This document shows positions 1 through 9,487 of a stretch of 64,000 nt of DNA, in pieces; within the stretch, counting starts at the first letter, position 1, and the number at the start of each line of letters is the position of its first letter. The notes under the pieces are model-generated. The model was not told the DNA's origin. It searched no databases and was given only the letters and a program-made list of their open reading frames with translations. This DNA comes from Providencia rettgeri (lineage in GTDB: Bacteria > Pseudomonadota > Gammaproteobacteria > Enterobacterales > Enterobacteriaceae). The DNA is taken from the NCBI RefSeq assembly GCF_041075285.1, contig NZ_CP163512.1, positions 62,001 through 126,000 of the forward strand. The letters run 5' to 3'. A program made the position numbers and the translations under genes.

Positions 1-1383
1 TAGCATTTGACGGCATTCATTTTCATCACTTGGTGCCATAATAACCATGGTTGGAATACAGCGTAAGAATGAAATATCAAATGAACCTTGGTGGGTTTGC
101 CCATCAGCACCCACTATCCCTGCGCGATCAATAGCAAACATCACGGGGAGCTTTTGGATCGCGATATCATGAATAACCTGATCATAACCACGCTGTAAAA
201 ACGTTGAGTAAATAGCCACAATCGGTTTATAACCGCCAATCGCTAAACCTGCTGCAAAGGTGACAGCATGCTGTTCAGCAATTGCCACGTCAAAGTATTG
301 GTCGGGAAACTCTTTTGAAAAACGCACCATCCCAGAGCCTTCGCGCATCGCAGGGGTGATAGCCATTAACTTGCCATCATTTTTTGCTTCTTCGCATAAC
401 CAGTCACCAAAAATTTTGGAGAATGTTGGGCCCGTTTCTTTGCTCTTTGGTAGTGTAAAAGTGCTTGGGTCAAATTTAGGGACTGCGTGCCAGCTAATGG
501 GATCTTTTTCCGCAGGTTCATAACCACGACCTTTTTTGGTCATAACGTGCAGGAATTGCGGTCCCTTTAAGTCGCGCATATTTTTCAACGTTTGGGTGAG
601 TGCCACAACATCGTGCCCATCAACAGGTCCAATATAGTTGAAGCCAAGTTCTTCAAACATGGTGCCAGGAACCACCATGCCCTTGATGTGTTCTTCGGTT
701 TTTTTCAGTAATTCTTTAATGGGTGGCATGTTAGAGAATACTTTTTTGCCACCTTCACGTAATGTGGTGTATAGCTTGCCAGAAAGTAAGTGAGCTAAGT
801 GGTTATTTAGCGCCCCAACATTTTCTGAAATCGACATCTCATTATCGTTGAGGATCACTAACATATCGGGTGCTGCATCTCCCGCGTGGTTCATGGCTTC
901 AAATGCCATCCCCGCAGTGATTGCCCCATCACCAATGACACAAACGGTTTTACGATTTCTTTTCTCTTTTTCTGCCGCAATAGCCATACCTAAACCGGCA
1001 CTGATGGAGGTAGAAGAATGGCCAACGCTTAAAATGTCATATTCACTCTCATCGCGCCAAGGGAATGGATGCAATCCATTTTTTTGGCGAATAGTATCAA
1101 TTCGGTCACGGCGACCAGTTAAAATTTTGTGGGGATACGCTTGGTGACCGACATCCCACACTAAATTATCGAACGGTGTTTTATAGACATAATGCAAGGC
1201 AACAGTTAATTCAACTGCGCCGAGACCAGAGGCAAAGTGACCGCTAGAACGACTCACGCTACTCAGCAGAAATTGTCTGAGTTCATCACAAAGCTTAGGC
1301 AAGCTTTCTTTGGGCAGCAGACGAAGCTCATCGGGCGTTTCTGCCAATGCTAGCGTTGGATATTTAGCGATATCAATACTCAT
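1..1383 (-). CDS. dxs: 1-deoxy-D-xylulose-5-phosphate synthase (C-terminal part beyond window)
   Basis: Condenses pyruvate and glyceraldehyde 3-phosphate to DXP using thiamine diphosphate. This is the entry step of the MEP isoprenoid pathway and also feeds thiamine and pyridoxal synthesis in the cytoplasm. Reading from ATG at 1383, 461 codons are visible out of the roughly 620 usual for the family, so the gene continues past the left edge. The N-terminal transketolase-like domain shows the ThDP/Mg motif GDGAITAGM, and the pyrimidine domain begins with [13 protein letters not shown] and contains AIAEQHAV. It is followed in the same direction by ispA and the order xseB-ispA-dxs matches E. coli, so co-transcription is likely. 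The frame is open throughout the visible part. A palindromic repeat lies between it and ispA. Confidence 0.97.
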   Translation of the reverse strand, partial: MSIDIAKYPTLALAETPDELRLLPKESLPKLCDELRQFLLSSVSRSSGHFASGLGAVELTVALHYVYKTPFDNLVWDVGHQAYPHKILTGRRDRIDTIRQKNGLHPFPWRDESEYDILSVGHSSTSISAGLGMAIAAEKEKRNRKTVCVIGDGAITAGMAFEAMNHAGDAAPDMLVILNDNEMSISENVGALNNHLAHLLSGKLYTTLREGGKKVFSNMPPIKELLKKTEEHIKGMVVPGTMFEELGFNYIGPVDGHDVVALTQTLKNMRDLKGPQFLHVMTKKGRGYEPAEKDPISWHAVPKFDPSTFTLPKSKETGPTFSKIFGDWLCEEAKNDGKLMAITPAMREGSGMVRFSKEFPDQYFDVAIAEQHAVTFAAGLAIGGYKPIVAIYSTFLQRGYDQVIHDIAIQKLPVMFAIDRAGIVGADGQTHQGSFDISFLRCIPTMVIMAPSDENECRQML

Positions 1384-1410
1384 TAGGTGCTCACTTATAA
1401 TTAATCAAAA

Positions 1411-1533
1411 ATACCCGGCATATTTCAAGTTGTAGGAAGGGGCTGTATTTTCTTACGCTAGCGATATACAAAGAGATATTTCTTGCGATTTGTTCTAATG
1501 CCGCCTACTCGTTACATGAAATATTTAGGGTAA
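1411..1533. repeat. Imperfect palindromic intergenic repeat, copy 1
   Basis: About 120 bp whose two ends are imperfect inverted repeats: the left end reads ATACCCGGCATATTTCAAG and the right end, on the opposite strand, begins TACCCTAAATATTTCATG. The same family, with the hallmarks TTCRAGYTGTAG at one end and GCCGCCT near the other, recurs at 9118-9227. The layout resembles the enterobacterial intergenic palindromes seen in Yersinia and Serratia relatives (from memory, not searched). It sits inside the ispA-dxs operon spacer, so it would be transcribed and could fold in the mRNA. Confidence 0.6.
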
Positions 1534-1616
1534 AGCCCGTTTCACAGCTTAAACTACATCGGGTAATCAATGCCGTAATTATCAGTCTTATTAATACTGA
1601 AAGGCAAAGCATATTG

Positions 1617-2534
1617 TCAGCTTTTACGCTCAATAATAAAATTAGCTAAAGCACTTAGCATATCTATATTATACCCGTGGGATTGGATCGTCTCTAAAGC
1701 GTCTATCGCAGCATGATATAGCTCACGCGCTTTTTGTTGTGCAGCCTCAAGGCCAAGTAGAGATGGATAAGTGCTTTTTTCGTGTTCTGCATCTGCGCCT
1801 TGGCGTTTGCCCGTGATAGCACTGTCCCCAATGACGTCTAGGATATCGTCTTGAACTTGAAAGGCAAGCCCAATAGATTCGGCGTATTTATCCAATGCTG
1901 GCAATAACTGATGCCCTTTATTACCCGCAGCATATGCTCCAAGGCGGATCGCCGCACGAATGAGCGCCCCGGTTTTGTGTTGATGAATACGTTCTAATGA
2001 AGCGAGGTCAACACACTTACCTTCTGCATCTAAATCAAGAGCTTGCCCACCACACATACCAGCGAGACCACTGGCGTAGGCCAATTCGGCTATCATCGCA
2101 ATACGGTCTTTATCAGAAACCCCTGGCATTTTCGCTGAAGCAAGTAACTGAAATGCGAGGGTTTGTAAGGCGTCACCAGCTAAAATAGCATTTCCTTCAC
2201 CATACTTAATATGGCAAGTGGGTTGACCGCGACGTAAATCATCATCATCCATGGCCGGTAAATCGTCATGGATCAGTGAATAGGCATGGATACATTCCAC
2301 TGCGGATGCAGGAGCATCAAGGCTTTCTTCACTAACACCTAGCATAGAACCAACAGCATAGGTTAAAAAGGGACGTAAACGTTTTCCACCTAATAATGCA
2401 CCGTAACGCATGGCATTGGCTAACGGAAGATCCGCAAAGGGCAGCGCATTAAGCGTGTCTAATAGGTATTGGTTAACTCTGTTGTAGGCGTGTTTTTGTT
2501 GCAGCGCGAAGCTATCTGGAAGTTGTTCAGACAT
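1617..2534 (-). CDS. ispA: Farnesyl diphosphate synthase
   Basis: Makes geranyl and then farnesyl diphosphate from DMAPP and IPP, supplying undecaprenyl phosphate, ubiquinone side chains and heme O. The 305-residue protein is near the family length of about 300. The first aspartate-rich motif, HDDLPAMDDDDLRRG, is near residues 89-103 and the second, QDDILD, near residue 228. The GGKRLRP segment near residue 49 is the IPP-binding region. It starts 3 bp after xseB ends and is followed by dxs, as in E. coli. Its product feeds CyoE (farnesylation of heme), which is also encoded in this window. Confidence 0.97.
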   Translation of the reverse strand: MSEQLPDSFALQQKHAYNRVNQYLLDTLNALPFADLPLANAMRYGALLGGKRLRPFLTYAVGSMLGVSEESLDAPASAVECIHAYSLIHDDLPAMDDDDLRRGQPTCHIKYGEGNAILAGDALQTLAFQLLASAKMPGVSDKDRIAMIAELAYASGLAGMCGGQALDLDAEGKCVDLASLERIHQHKTGALIRAAIRLGAYAAGNKGHQLLPALDKYAESIGLAFQVQDDILDVIGDSAITGKRQGADAEHEKSTYPSLLGLEAAQQKARELYHAAIDALETIQSHGYNIDMLSALANFIIERKS

Positions 2535-2537
2535 AAT

Positions 2538-2789
2538 TTATTCAGTATCAGGTGAAAAATCAGCAAGGGGGGTATTTTCATCATCACTAAGCAAGATTTG
2601 TACACGCTGCTCGGCTTGTTGCAGCACTTTTTGACCTTGTTTGGCGATTTGAACACCACGTTCGAATTCATTGAGTGCATCTTCTAATGGGAGATCGCCG
2701 GATTCGAGACGAGCGACAATCTGCTCCAGCTCTTTAAGTGAATTTTCGAAACTAACGGTTGGAACTTGCTGAGATTTTTCTTTAGCCAT
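2538..2789 (-). CDS. xseB: Exodeoxyribonuclease VII small subunit
   Basis: Small subunit of exonuclease VII, which with XseA degrades single-stranded DNA in both directions. The protein has 83 residues, against about 80 for the family. The core [20 protein letters not shown] is the typical start of the helical hairpin, followed by [22 protein letters not shown] helix residues. It is the first gene of the xseB-ispA-dxs operon and divergent from thiI. A second frame over the same DNA (2459-2680) is a shadow. Confidence 0.95.
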   Translation of the reverse strand: MAKEKSQQVPTVSFENSLKELEQIVARLESGDLPLEDALNEFERGVQIAKQGQKVLQQAEQRVQILLSDDENTPLADFSPDTE

Positions 2790-3008
2790 GTTGTTTAGCC
2801 ACTAATGTTAAATCAATATATTCGGGGTATTTTAAATATTTAGCAGACTAGCGCAGTCTTGCTACGGTTACAATTTATTATTGGTGTTTTTAGATTCAGT
2901 CCGCAAGATAGTGTTATAATACGCTTCTTTATTGACAATTGGTAACGTGTATATGCGTCATTGTTAGATATATTCGTTTGCCCCAACACTCATGAACATG
3001 CAGCTATT

Positions 3009-4460
3009 ATGAAGTTTATCATTAAGTTATTCCCAGAAATTACCATTAAAAGCCAAACTGTTAGGCTACGTTTCATTAAAATTTTGACCAGCAATATTCG
3101 TAACGTGCTTAAGCCGCTTGGCGAAGAAATTTCGGTTGTCCGTAATTGGGATAACATAGAAGTGCGTGTGAAAGGGGAGACGAAGCATGATGAAATTTGT
3201 GACATGCTGGGTCGTATTCCTGGTATTCACCACATTCTTGAAGTGGAAGAAAAACCGTTTACCAGTTTGCACCATATTTTTGAAATGACGCTCGAAGCTT
3301 ATGGTGCGTCATTGGAAAACAAAACGTTCTGTGTACGCGTAAAACGTCGCGGAAAACATGAGTTTTCATCTATTGAAGCCGAGCGCTATATCGGCGGTGG
3401 ATTAAATCAACATATTGCTTCTGCAAAAGTTAAGCTTAAAGATCCTGATACCACCGTACATTTAGAAATTGAAGATGACAAACTGATCTTAGTTAAACGG
3501 CGCATTGAAGGGATTGGTGGTTTTCCTATTGGTACGCAAGAAGATGTTTTATCCTTAATTTCAGGTGGTTTTGACTCGGGTGTTTCCAGCTATATGCTAA
3601 TGCGTCGTGGCTGTCGTGTGCATTATTGCTTTTTCAATTTAGGGGGTGCTGCCCATGAAATAGGTGTGAAGCAAGTTGCACACTATTTATGGAACCGTTT
3701 TGGTAGCTCCCATAAAGTTCGCTTTATTGCCGTTAATTTTGAGCCAGTGGTCGCTGAAATCTTAGAAAAAGTCGACGATGGTCAAATGGGCGTTGTATTA
3801 AAACGTATGATGGTACGTGCGGCATCTAAAGTCGCCGAGCGTTATGGCGTGCAAGCGATTGTTACAGGGGAAGCCCTTGGGCAAGTTTCCAGCCAAACTT
3901 TAACAAACTTACGTTTGATTGATAATGCGTCTGATACCTTAATATTAAGACCGCTAATTTCTCATGATAAAGAGCATATCATTAAATTAGCTCGCCAAAT
4001 TGGTACTGAAGACTTCGCGAAAACCATGCCTGAATATTGTGGTGTGATTTCAAAAAGCCCAACAGTGAAAGCTGTCAAAGCACGTATCGAAGAGGAAGAG
4101 GCTAACTTTGATTTCAGTATCTTAGAGTCGGTGGTTGAGCAAGCACAAAACATTGATATTCGCCAAATCGCCCAAGAAAGCCTTGAGAAAGTGCCTGAGA
4201 TTGAAATGGTCAGTGAGCTTTCAATAGAAAACCAAGTCATTGTGGATATTCGCTCTATTGATGAGTTCGAAGATAAGCCTTTAAAAGTTGAAGGTATGGA
4301 AATTAAACATATTCCATTTTATAAACTCAGTACACAGTTTGGTGACTTACCAAAAGATAAAACCTACTTATTATATTGTGACCGTGGGGTAATGAGTCGC
4401 TTACAAGCGCTATATCTAAAAGAACAAGGTTATGACAATATTAAGGTTTACCGCCCATAA
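3009..4460 (+). CDS. thiI: tRNA 4-thiouridine synthase / thiazole sulfur carrier enzyme
   Basis: Transfers sulfur from IscS persulfide to tRNA uridine 8 (s4U) and to ThiS for thiamine thiazole synthesis. The order is an NFLD/THUMP domain (residues about 1-165), a PP-loop ATPase with SGGFDSG near residue 184, and a C-terminal rhodanese domain with the acceptor cysteine in YCDRGVMS at residue 457, equivalent to E. coli Cys456. ATG at 3009 is chosen because [14 protein letters not shown] matches the family start and gives 483 residues against 482. An in-frame TTG at 2961 would add 16 residues with no counterpart. No strong Shine-Dalgarno is seen. Downstream is a 474-bp spacer before convergent yajL. 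Confidence 0.96.
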   Translation: MKFIIKLFPEITIKSQTVRLRFIKILTSNIRNVLKPLGEEISVVRNWDNIEVRVKGETKHDEICDMLGRIPGIHHILEVEEKPFTSLHHIFEMTLEAYGASLENKTFCVRVKRRGKHEFSSIEAERYIGGGLNQHIASAKVKLKDPDTTVHLEIEDDKLILVKRRIEGIGGFPIGTQEDVLSLISGGFDSGVSSYMLMRRGCRVHYCFFNLGGAAHEIGVKQVAHYLWNRFGSSHKVRFIAVNFEPVVAEILEKVDDGQMGVVLKRMMVRAASKVAERYGVQAIVTGEALGQVSSQTLTNLRLIDNASDTLILRPLISHDKEHIIKLARQIGTEDFAKTMPEYCGVISKSPTVKAVKARIEEEEANFDFSILESVVEQAQNIDIRQIAQESLEKVPEIEMVSELSIENQVIVDIRSIDEFEDKPLKVEGMEIKHIPFYKLSTQFGDLPKDKTYLLYCDRGVMSRLQALYLKEQGYDNIKVYRP

Positions 4461-4934
4461 ACAAAAGTAGGGTACTTGTACCACAAACCCACAAAAGAAA
4501 TGGGGGAGAGACCTCCCCCACAAAGCGATTTATCCATGATAAGGTCGTTTGGACCAAGGTATTTTCACGGCTGATGTTGAAAAGCGTACAACCTTTCACG
4601 TATCCCCTCTGAAAAACACCGTGCCGTTAAACACAGGGTAACTAACCTCATCAGGGTAAATTGGCATTTCTCGACCCCTTTTCTAAAAAGGATACAGAAT
4701 CAAATTGTGAGAGTTTGAGACTGCCTCGGCTTAAGATTAACATCTAAAATCGGGGCTTTTGTCATTTGGGCTCTGGCAAAGGCTTGAAGCAAAATGATCC
4801 AAGCTCCCGCCGCTGTTAATAGCAAAAAATGGGGAAACAAAGGTTTTTTGTTGTTATTTATTGGTTATAACCCATTGTTATTCAGTGAGTTGATGTTTTT
4901 ATTGTATCCTTTTTTGTTGGTTATGCTTTTTGAG
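4461..4934. other. Structured spacer between convergent thiI and yajL, no gene seen
   Basis: No convincing coding frame in 474 bp. A GC-rich hairpin (TGGGGGAG, loop AGAC, CTCCCCCA) at 4501-4520 lacks a clear T tract. A longer stem closes around 4566-4623 (CACGG with CCGTG), and GTTG/CAAC pairing lies inside it. Around 4675-4692 CCTTTT-CT-AAAAAGG forms a small hairpin. Further on, 4790-4815 carries a CCCGCCGCTGTTAATAGC stretch faintly like part of a cobalamin box, but the other conserved elements were not found and no gene lies downstream in that orientation. Remnant DNA or an unrecognised small RNA are both possible. Confidence 0.4.
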
Positions 4935-5528
4935 TTAATCCTCTAAATAATCGTTGATCCCATTCGGTAAAACTAACTGCGCAGCGACACGACTGGCGAT
5001 CTCCCGACCGACTAATAATTCAATTAGCTTTAATGCAAAATCGAAGGATGTAGCAGGCCCTTGGCTGGTTAACAAATTGACTCGCTCATCAAAATAAACT
5101 CGGCGATCAACCCATTTACTCGCAGGAATTTTATCTTTCATCGACGGATAGCAGGTCATATTACCAAGAGGAAATAGTTGGTGGTGCTCTAATACAATGG
5201 CAGGCGCAGCACAGATTGCCGCGACAATTTTACCGTCCAGATGCATACGGCGAACTTTTTCGACAACCAGAGGGCTATCACGAAACGTTTCTGCCCCTGT
5301 GACGCCACCAGGTAATACAATCGCGTCAAAAGGCTCATCAGCCACTTTAATCAATGGGACATCTGCGGTTATTTTTAGCCCTCTCGAGGCTATAATTTGC
5401 AATGAGCCGTCATCAGTTACGCTGGCTAAAGTGACATCAATACCTGCTCTAACCAGTAAATCGGCGGTAGTTGCGGTCTCAATTTCTTCACTACCATGTG
5501 CGATGCAAATTAGAACGGAAGTCGTCAT
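4935..5528 (-). CDS. yajL: DJ-1/PfpI family protein YajL (protein and nucleotide deglycase / chaperone)
   Basis: A 197-residue DJ-1/PfpI superfamily protein; E. coli YajL is a covalent chaperone and reported deglycase protecting proteins from oxidative and glyoxal damage in the cytoplasm. The catalytic nucleophile elbow AAICAAPA places the reactive cysteine at residue 106, the conserved DJ-1 position, and the glutamate of HGSEEIE lies near residue 15. It ends with the family-typical [14 protein letters not shown] region. It overlaps the 3' end of panE by 38 bp in the same direction, as the pair is arranged in E. coli, which points to translational coupling. Confidence 0.95.
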   Translation of the reverse strand: MTTSVLICIAHGSEEIETATTADLLVRAGIDVTLASVTDDGSLQIIASRGLKITADVPLIKVADEPFDAIVLPGGVTGAETFRDSPLVVEKVRRMHLDGKIVAAICAAPAIVLEHHQLFPLGNMTCYPSMKDKIPASKWVDRRVYFDERVNLLTSQGPATSFDFALKLIELLVGREIASRVAAQLVLPNGINDYLED

Positions 5529-6402
5529 ACTGTTGCTCTCTATTTTTGACTAAATGATAAAGCCGATCATTTTCAGGTGTACTGATCCCATGAGCTCTGG
5601 CTTGCTTGATTAAAAAGCCTGTAATGTAATCAATCTCTGTGCGGCGATGATTGCGGATATCTTGCAACATAGAGGAGTAATTATTGGCCGTACTTTCGAT
5701 TATGCCATTAATATACTCCGTCAGTTCTATTTTATCGGTGTGTAACCCTTCCGCAGCCATAACTTGGCAGATTTCATCAATAATGCGCGAAACTTGCTCT
5801 GAATGGTCGGCAAGTTCACCATTTTGACAATCATGTTCTACCGTGAGTGGGTTGATGGCGCAATTAGCGACCAATTTTCGCCAACAGGTGGTTAAAATGT
5901 GGTTGTGCCAAGCAACGTCAGGAAGTGCTTCATGTAGGATATCAGCAATAAAATAGTAGGATTGCGCGAGAGAATTCACTGCACCAATATGTGTCATCCC
6001 GTGAGCAACATGAAAAACTTGGTTATTTTCTTGCCAAGCCGCATGGGTCGTGACACCCGCTAAAATTGGGTGACGTAAAGGTGCCAATTCTTCTATTGTC
6101 CCCATTCCATTATGGAGTAGCAAAATCGGTGTTTTTTCAGCAATATTGCTGAGTAAAGGTAATAATGCATCGGAAACTTGCCACGCTTTTAAGCAGACAA
6201 TGACCAGTTCACTGGTTTGTAGGTGATTCATATTGTTGCAGGGAATAAGTTCTCGAAAGGTGCGACCATCAGGCTCATTCACATCGACAAATAAATCAGG
6301 CTGAGCGACACGCAGCCAGCCTTGAGTTTCATGGCCTTGTGAGGTGAGTGCAGCAAGCCAAAGCTTACCGATAGCACCACAACCAATCAGGGTTATTTTC
6401 AT
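5491..6402 (-). CDS. panE: 2-dehydropantoate 2-reductase
   Basis: NADPH-dependent reduction of ketopantoate to pantoate in the pantothenate/CoA pathway. ATG at 6402 begins [15 protein letters not shown], the Rossmann GxGxxG segment expected at residues 7-12, and gives 303 residues as in E. coli. An in-frame upstream start at 6432 would add ten unmatched residues. The [15 protein letters not shown] segment carries the conserved lysine and asparagine of the active site. A GAGGGACACT stretch with a good Shine-Dalgarno lies immediately upstream of the chosen ATG on the minus strand. First gene of panE-yajL. Confidence 0.96.
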   Translation of the reverse strand: MKITLIGCGAIGKLWLAALTSQGHETQGWLRVAQPDLFVDVNEPDGRTFRELIPCNNMNHLQTSELVIVCLKAWQVSDALLPLLSNIAEKTPILLLHNGMGTIEELAPLRHPILAGVTTHAAWQENNQVFHVAHGMTHIGAVNSLAQSYYFIADILHEALPDVAWHNHILTTCWRKLVANCAINPLTVEHDCQNGELADHSEQVSRIIDEICQVMAAEGLHTDKIELTEYINGIIESTANNYSSMLQDIRNHRRTEIDYITGFLIKQARAHGISTPENDRLYHLVKNREQQYDDFRSNLHRTW

Positions 6403-6585
6403 AGTGTCCCTCTGAAATATGTGCTCTAACACCTTGTCATCTCAGACATTGGTGGTTTGGTCAGTATATACCTTAGCGCGAGTTAATTATAGCGCAGGGA
6501 ATGGGCACTGCCCCGATAACTTGATGTGAAGTGACGAAAAACGTTATCATGGATATAACAAAAAATATCCGTAGAGGTCTGAACA

Positions 6586-7077
6586 ATGCCATCATTTGAT
6601 ATTGTGTCTGAAGTTGAAATGAATGAAGTGCGTAACGCGGTTGAGAACGCACAGCGTGAACTGACGAGCCGTTGGGACTTTAAAAACGTTGAAGCCAGTT
6701 TTGAGCTCAATGATAAAAGTGAGTCAGTAAAAATAACGAGTGAATCTGATTTCCAAGTGCTTCAATTAGTCGATATTTTAAGGGAAAAAATGGCCAAGCG
6801 TGGTATTGATGGCGCAGTGCTTAATGTCCCCAATGATATCGTTCATAGTGGGAAAACTTACAGTGTCGAAGTGACTTTTAAGCAGGGTATTGATGCTGCA
6901 ACCGCCAAGAAAATCGTTAAGCTGATCAAAGACAGCAAACTCAAAGTTCAGGCACAAGTTCAGGGTGATCAAGTGCGTGTGACAGGTAAAGCACGTGACG
7001 ATTTACAATCGGTTATCGCGTTAGTTCGCGGTGGTAATTTAGGCCAGCCTTTCCAATTTAATAACTTTCGCGATTAA
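6586..7077 (+). CDS. yajQ: YajQ family nucleotide-binding protein
   Basis: Member of the UPF0234/YajQ family; homologues bind cyclic di-GMP in Xanthomonas and nucleic acids in E. coli. The 163 residues match the usual length. The start [32 protein letters not shown] in the first RNP-like fold and the C-terminal [15 protein letters not shown] are all diagnostic. AGAGGT lies a few bases upstream of the ATG. It is a single-gene unit, divergent from panE. Physiological role is not settled for enterobacteria. Confidence 0.95.
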   Translation: MPSFDIVSEVEMNEVRNAVENAQRELTSRWDFKNVEASFELNDKSESVKITSESDFQVLQLVDILREKMAKRGIDGAVLNVPNDIVHSGKTYSVEVTFKQGIDAATAKKIVKLIKDSKLKVQAQVQGDQVRVTGKARDDLQSVIALVRGGNLGQPFQFNNFRD

Positions 7078-7176
7078 TTAATAGACTGAGAAAGAAGTTT
7101 GTTAGCATAGCATGCAAAACCTCAGTGGTTATCAGACTTTTTATCAGTTGCGCCGTAAAACCCCGTCCTTCTGAAA

Positions 7177-7209
7177 TGCCCCCTAAAGGAGTCCAACTTT
7201 TAGGGGGCA
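7177..7209. mobile_element. Possible IS3/IS150-type terminal repeat remnant
   Basis: An 11-bp perfect stem, TGCCCCCTAAA at 7177-7187 paired with TTTAGGGGGCA at 7199-7209. On the minus strand it reads TGGACTGCCCCCTAAAAGTT (from 7214) followed by GGACTCC, which resembles the outer ends of IS150-subgroup IS3 elements (TGTACTGCACCC...GTTGGAC). No transposase frame is attached, so this would be an isolated scar. It could simply be a hairpin downstream of yajQ. Confidence 0.35.
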
Positions 7210-7255
7210 GTCCACTCATGGGCGGGGAGGATGTCAAAGGTCTCAAAGTAACTCG

Positions 7256-7504
7256 TTAGGCATCACGTTCAAACGTCCAGGTTGTTTCAATCACAAGTGG
7301 AGAGTCTACGCTAACAAACTGTGGCGTTAGGTTAATTGCATTCGGTGCCTGAGTAAGAGGGTTCACACAAGTTGCATCTGGCTGTTTGTCAAACACAACG
7401 AGGCTTTGCGCCGTTGATGTCATTGTCATACTGAGTTTATTTACAGCATCTGCTGCTGTCTCTATTGGTAATGCACGTAAAGTAAGCGCCTTTTTTACGG
7501 ATAC
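7256..7504 (-). pseudogene. C-terminal fragment of an unidentified protein
   Basis: An open minus-strand frame of 82 codons ends at TAA 7258-7256. It reads like real protein: KKALTLRALPIETAADAVNK near its start and SPLVIETTWTFERDA at its end. It is closed upstream by a TGA at 7507-7505, and the first internal ATG would leave only about 58 residues without a recognisable ribosome binding site, so the front of the gene appears to be missing. I do not recognise the family. Its position next to an IS-like end suggests a decayed insertion between yajQ and yajR. The plus-strand frame over the same DNA (7386-7589) looks like the shadow. Confidence 0.35.
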
Positions 7505-7702
7505 TCAACCGCCAAACTCATTTAAGAGTTTACTGAATGAAGAAAATATTGAATTGATTATTGCGAATAAAAATGGCAATGGTCAGTAATATTTATGATT
7601 GTTATAACTCTATAAAGTTATAGGTTAAATTAATCGGTCGAAAGTTTAACATCAATCTAGATTCTTCTTTGCGTTGAAAAGGTCGTGAATGTCTTGTTTA
7701 TA

Positions 7703-7739
7703 ATGCCCAATATGATCAAGTTTTATCAGATTTGGGCAT
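7703..7739 (-). terminator. Probable yajR terminator hairpin
   Basis: ATGCCCAA at 7703-7710 pairs with TTGGGCAT at 7732-7739, with a further TGAT/ATCA pairing inside, directly downstream of the yajR stop. The T tract on the minus strand is weak (TATAAAC). Confidence 0.5.
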
Positions 7740-7745
7740 ATTTAC

Positions 7746-9113
7746 CTATGGGATATTACGGATCATGGCTTCAAGTTGTTCTCGGTTAATCACTTTCCGA
7801 TCCACTTTAACGTAAGCACTTAATTCTTCGTCAACAACTAACGCTTCCATCACCCCGTTTTGCGCACGCAGCATTTGTTCTAAAGCGCGCATATTTTGCA
7901 TGTGTGCAGGTAACTCGATGCGGATGCTGCTGACATATGGCGGTTGTTTCATGGTTAAGCTAACGACAAACCACAGAATTGTCAGGATCAAGCCCCCAAT
8001 AAAAACGGTATTTGCCCCTTCAAAGTTATATAACCATCCACCGACAATTCCTCCTAGTGCAACACCAAGAAATTGACTAGTGGAATACACCCCCATCGCC
8101 GTCCCTTTGTAGCCTGCGGGGGCCTCTTTGCTGATTAACGATGGCAAAATAGCTTCCATTATATTGAAGCCAATAAAAAAGAGCTGTAGCCCAAGGATGA
8201 TGACCCACAATTGATTACCTGATAACCATAACGTGATCTCTGCGATAGCTAACAGTGCGATGCAAAATAGGAAGACCTGCTTCATTTTGCGGTATTTTTC
8301 GGCATAAATAATAAAAGGCAAAACAGCGACAAAGGAAATTAACATAGTCACTAAATAGGCTTTCCAGTGATCTTGCGCGAGAAAACCGGCTTTTGTCATG
8401 ATAAGGGGTAAGGCAACAAAGCTCGACATCAGCAAAGTATGCAAGCATAAGATACCGATATTTAATTTGAGTAATTGAGGCTGAGTTAAAACGGTTTTTA
8501 AATTGCTTTGTACAAAAGCGGACTCACGGTTTAATACGTGAGTGTTGGCGTTTGGCACAACCAAAATAGTTAATGCAATAGCACCTGCCGCAAGTAGAGC
8601 TATCCCCCAAAATAAACCATTTAGACCAATAAGATGAGTAATAATTGGGCCTAAAACGAGCGCAATCGCAAAAGTTAATCCAAAGCTGATCCCAAGAAAT
8701 GCCATCGCCTTAGTACGGTTTTGTTCACGCGTTAAATCGGATAGCAATGCCATCACCGCAGCTGATATTGCCCCAGCCCCTTGCAGTGCTCGACCAATAA
8801 TAATTCCCCAAATGGAGTCACTGAGCGCGGCAACGATACTACCGATAATAAAAATGATTAAACCGATAACAATGAGAGGCTTACGACCGATTTTGTCAGA
8901 CATCAGACCAAAAGGAACTTGAAAAAGCGCTTGGCTAAGCCCATAAATGCCAATGGCAACACCCACTAAAAATTCATTTGCGCCCTGTAAGTGCATTCCG
9001 TAGCTGGTTAAAATAGGTAAAACCATAAACATTCCAAGCATTCGCAAGGAGAATACAGAACCTAGCCCCCAAGTGGATCTGAGCTCTGAGGATGTCATTT
9101 TATTATCATTCAT
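7746..9113 (-). CDS. yajR: MFS transporter YajR with C-terminal YAM domain
   Basis: Inner-membrane major facilitator of the drug:H+ antiporter type; substrate unknown. The 455 residues match E. coli YajR (454). About twelve membrane segments fill residues 15-390. The A-like motif GLMSDKIGRKPL follows TM2, and a short cytosolic YAM (ferredoxin-like) domain occupies the last 65 residues (PPYVSSIRIELPAHMQ onward). The start codon lies only a few bases from a palindromic intergenic repeat, so the 5' leader is formed largely by that repeat. Confidence 0.95.
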   Translation of the reverse strand: MNDNKMTSSELRSTWGLGSVFSLRMLGMFMVLPILTSYGMHLQGANEFLVGVAIGIYGLSQALFQVPFGLMSDKIGRKPLIVIGLIIFIIGSIVAALSDSIWGIIIGRALQGAGAISAAVMALLSDLTREQNRTKAMAFLGISFGLTFAIALVLGPIITHLIGLNGLFWGIALLAAGAIALTILVVPNANTHVLNRESAFVQSNLKTVLTQPQLLKLNIGILCLHTLLMSSFVALPLIMTKAGFLAQDHWKAYLVTMLISFVAVLPFIIYAEKYRKMKQVFLFCIALLAIAEITLWLSGNQLWVIILGLQLFFIGFNIMEAILPSLISKEAPAGYKGTAMGVYSTSQFLGVALGGIVGGWLYNFEGANTVFIGGLILTILWFVVSLTMKQPPYVSSIRIELPAHMQNMRALEQMLRAQNGVMEALVVDEELSAYVKVDRKVINREQLEAMIRNIP

Positions 9114-9117
9114 CTTT

Positions 9118-9227
9118 ATTCTTCATATTTCGAGCTGTAGCGGTGTTGGCTACACTTACTAACCCTAATCACATGCTCCATTAGTCTCACTTGCCGCCTT
9201 GCTACAACTCGAACTATTTTGAATAAA
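9118..9227. repeat. Imperfect palindromic intergenic repeat, copy 2
   Basis: About 110 bp. The left arm reads TTCATATTTCGAGCTGTAGC and the right arm GCTACAACTCGAACTATTTT; the arms pair around CGAGYTGTAGC/GCTACARCTCG. The interior contains GTTGGCTAC, AACCCTAATCAC and CTCACTTGCCGCCTTG, which resembles interspersed intergenic palindromes known from other Enterobacterales. It begins about 5 bp upstream of the yajR start codon, so yajR mRNA probably carries it in its leader. Confidence 0.7.
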
Positions 9228-9425
9228 TCCGTTATATGTTGCAGCAAAACTATTTTGCATCTTTATGGGTAGAGTTTTACTTTTAATATTTAAATTCAAT
9301 AGGTTGTGCTTTTCAATGATGCATTTTATATCTAGCTTATAGATAGTAAGCGGCTATTTAACCATAAAATAGATTCATAAGGATAGGTAGAAAAAACAAA
9401 AGTGAGTTATAAAAGCAACCAAAGA

Positions 9426-9455
9426 TAAAATAAAAACGGCGGGAAAGCCCGCCGT
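9426..9455 (-). terminator. Rho-independent terminator of the cyo operon
   Basis: ACGGCGGG, loop CTTT, CCCGCCGT on the minus strand (9455-9436), followed by TTTTTATTTTATC. It lies 30 bp past the cyoE stop. Confidence 0.9.
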
Positions 9456-9487
9456 ATAGACATTGTTATCATCAGTAAACAGAAACG

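Noticed and set aside
4560..4700. Possible TPP riboswitch near thiI
   Set aside because: CTGAAAAACACC and ACCTCATCAGGG only loosely resemble the thi box; the conserved CTGAGA and GATAATGCC are absent and no thiamine gene lies downstream in that orientation.
4780..4830. Possible cobalamin riboswitch fragment
   Set aside because: Only one box-like stretch (CCCGCCGCTGTTAA) is present, the GCCACTG core is missing and flanking genes are convergent.
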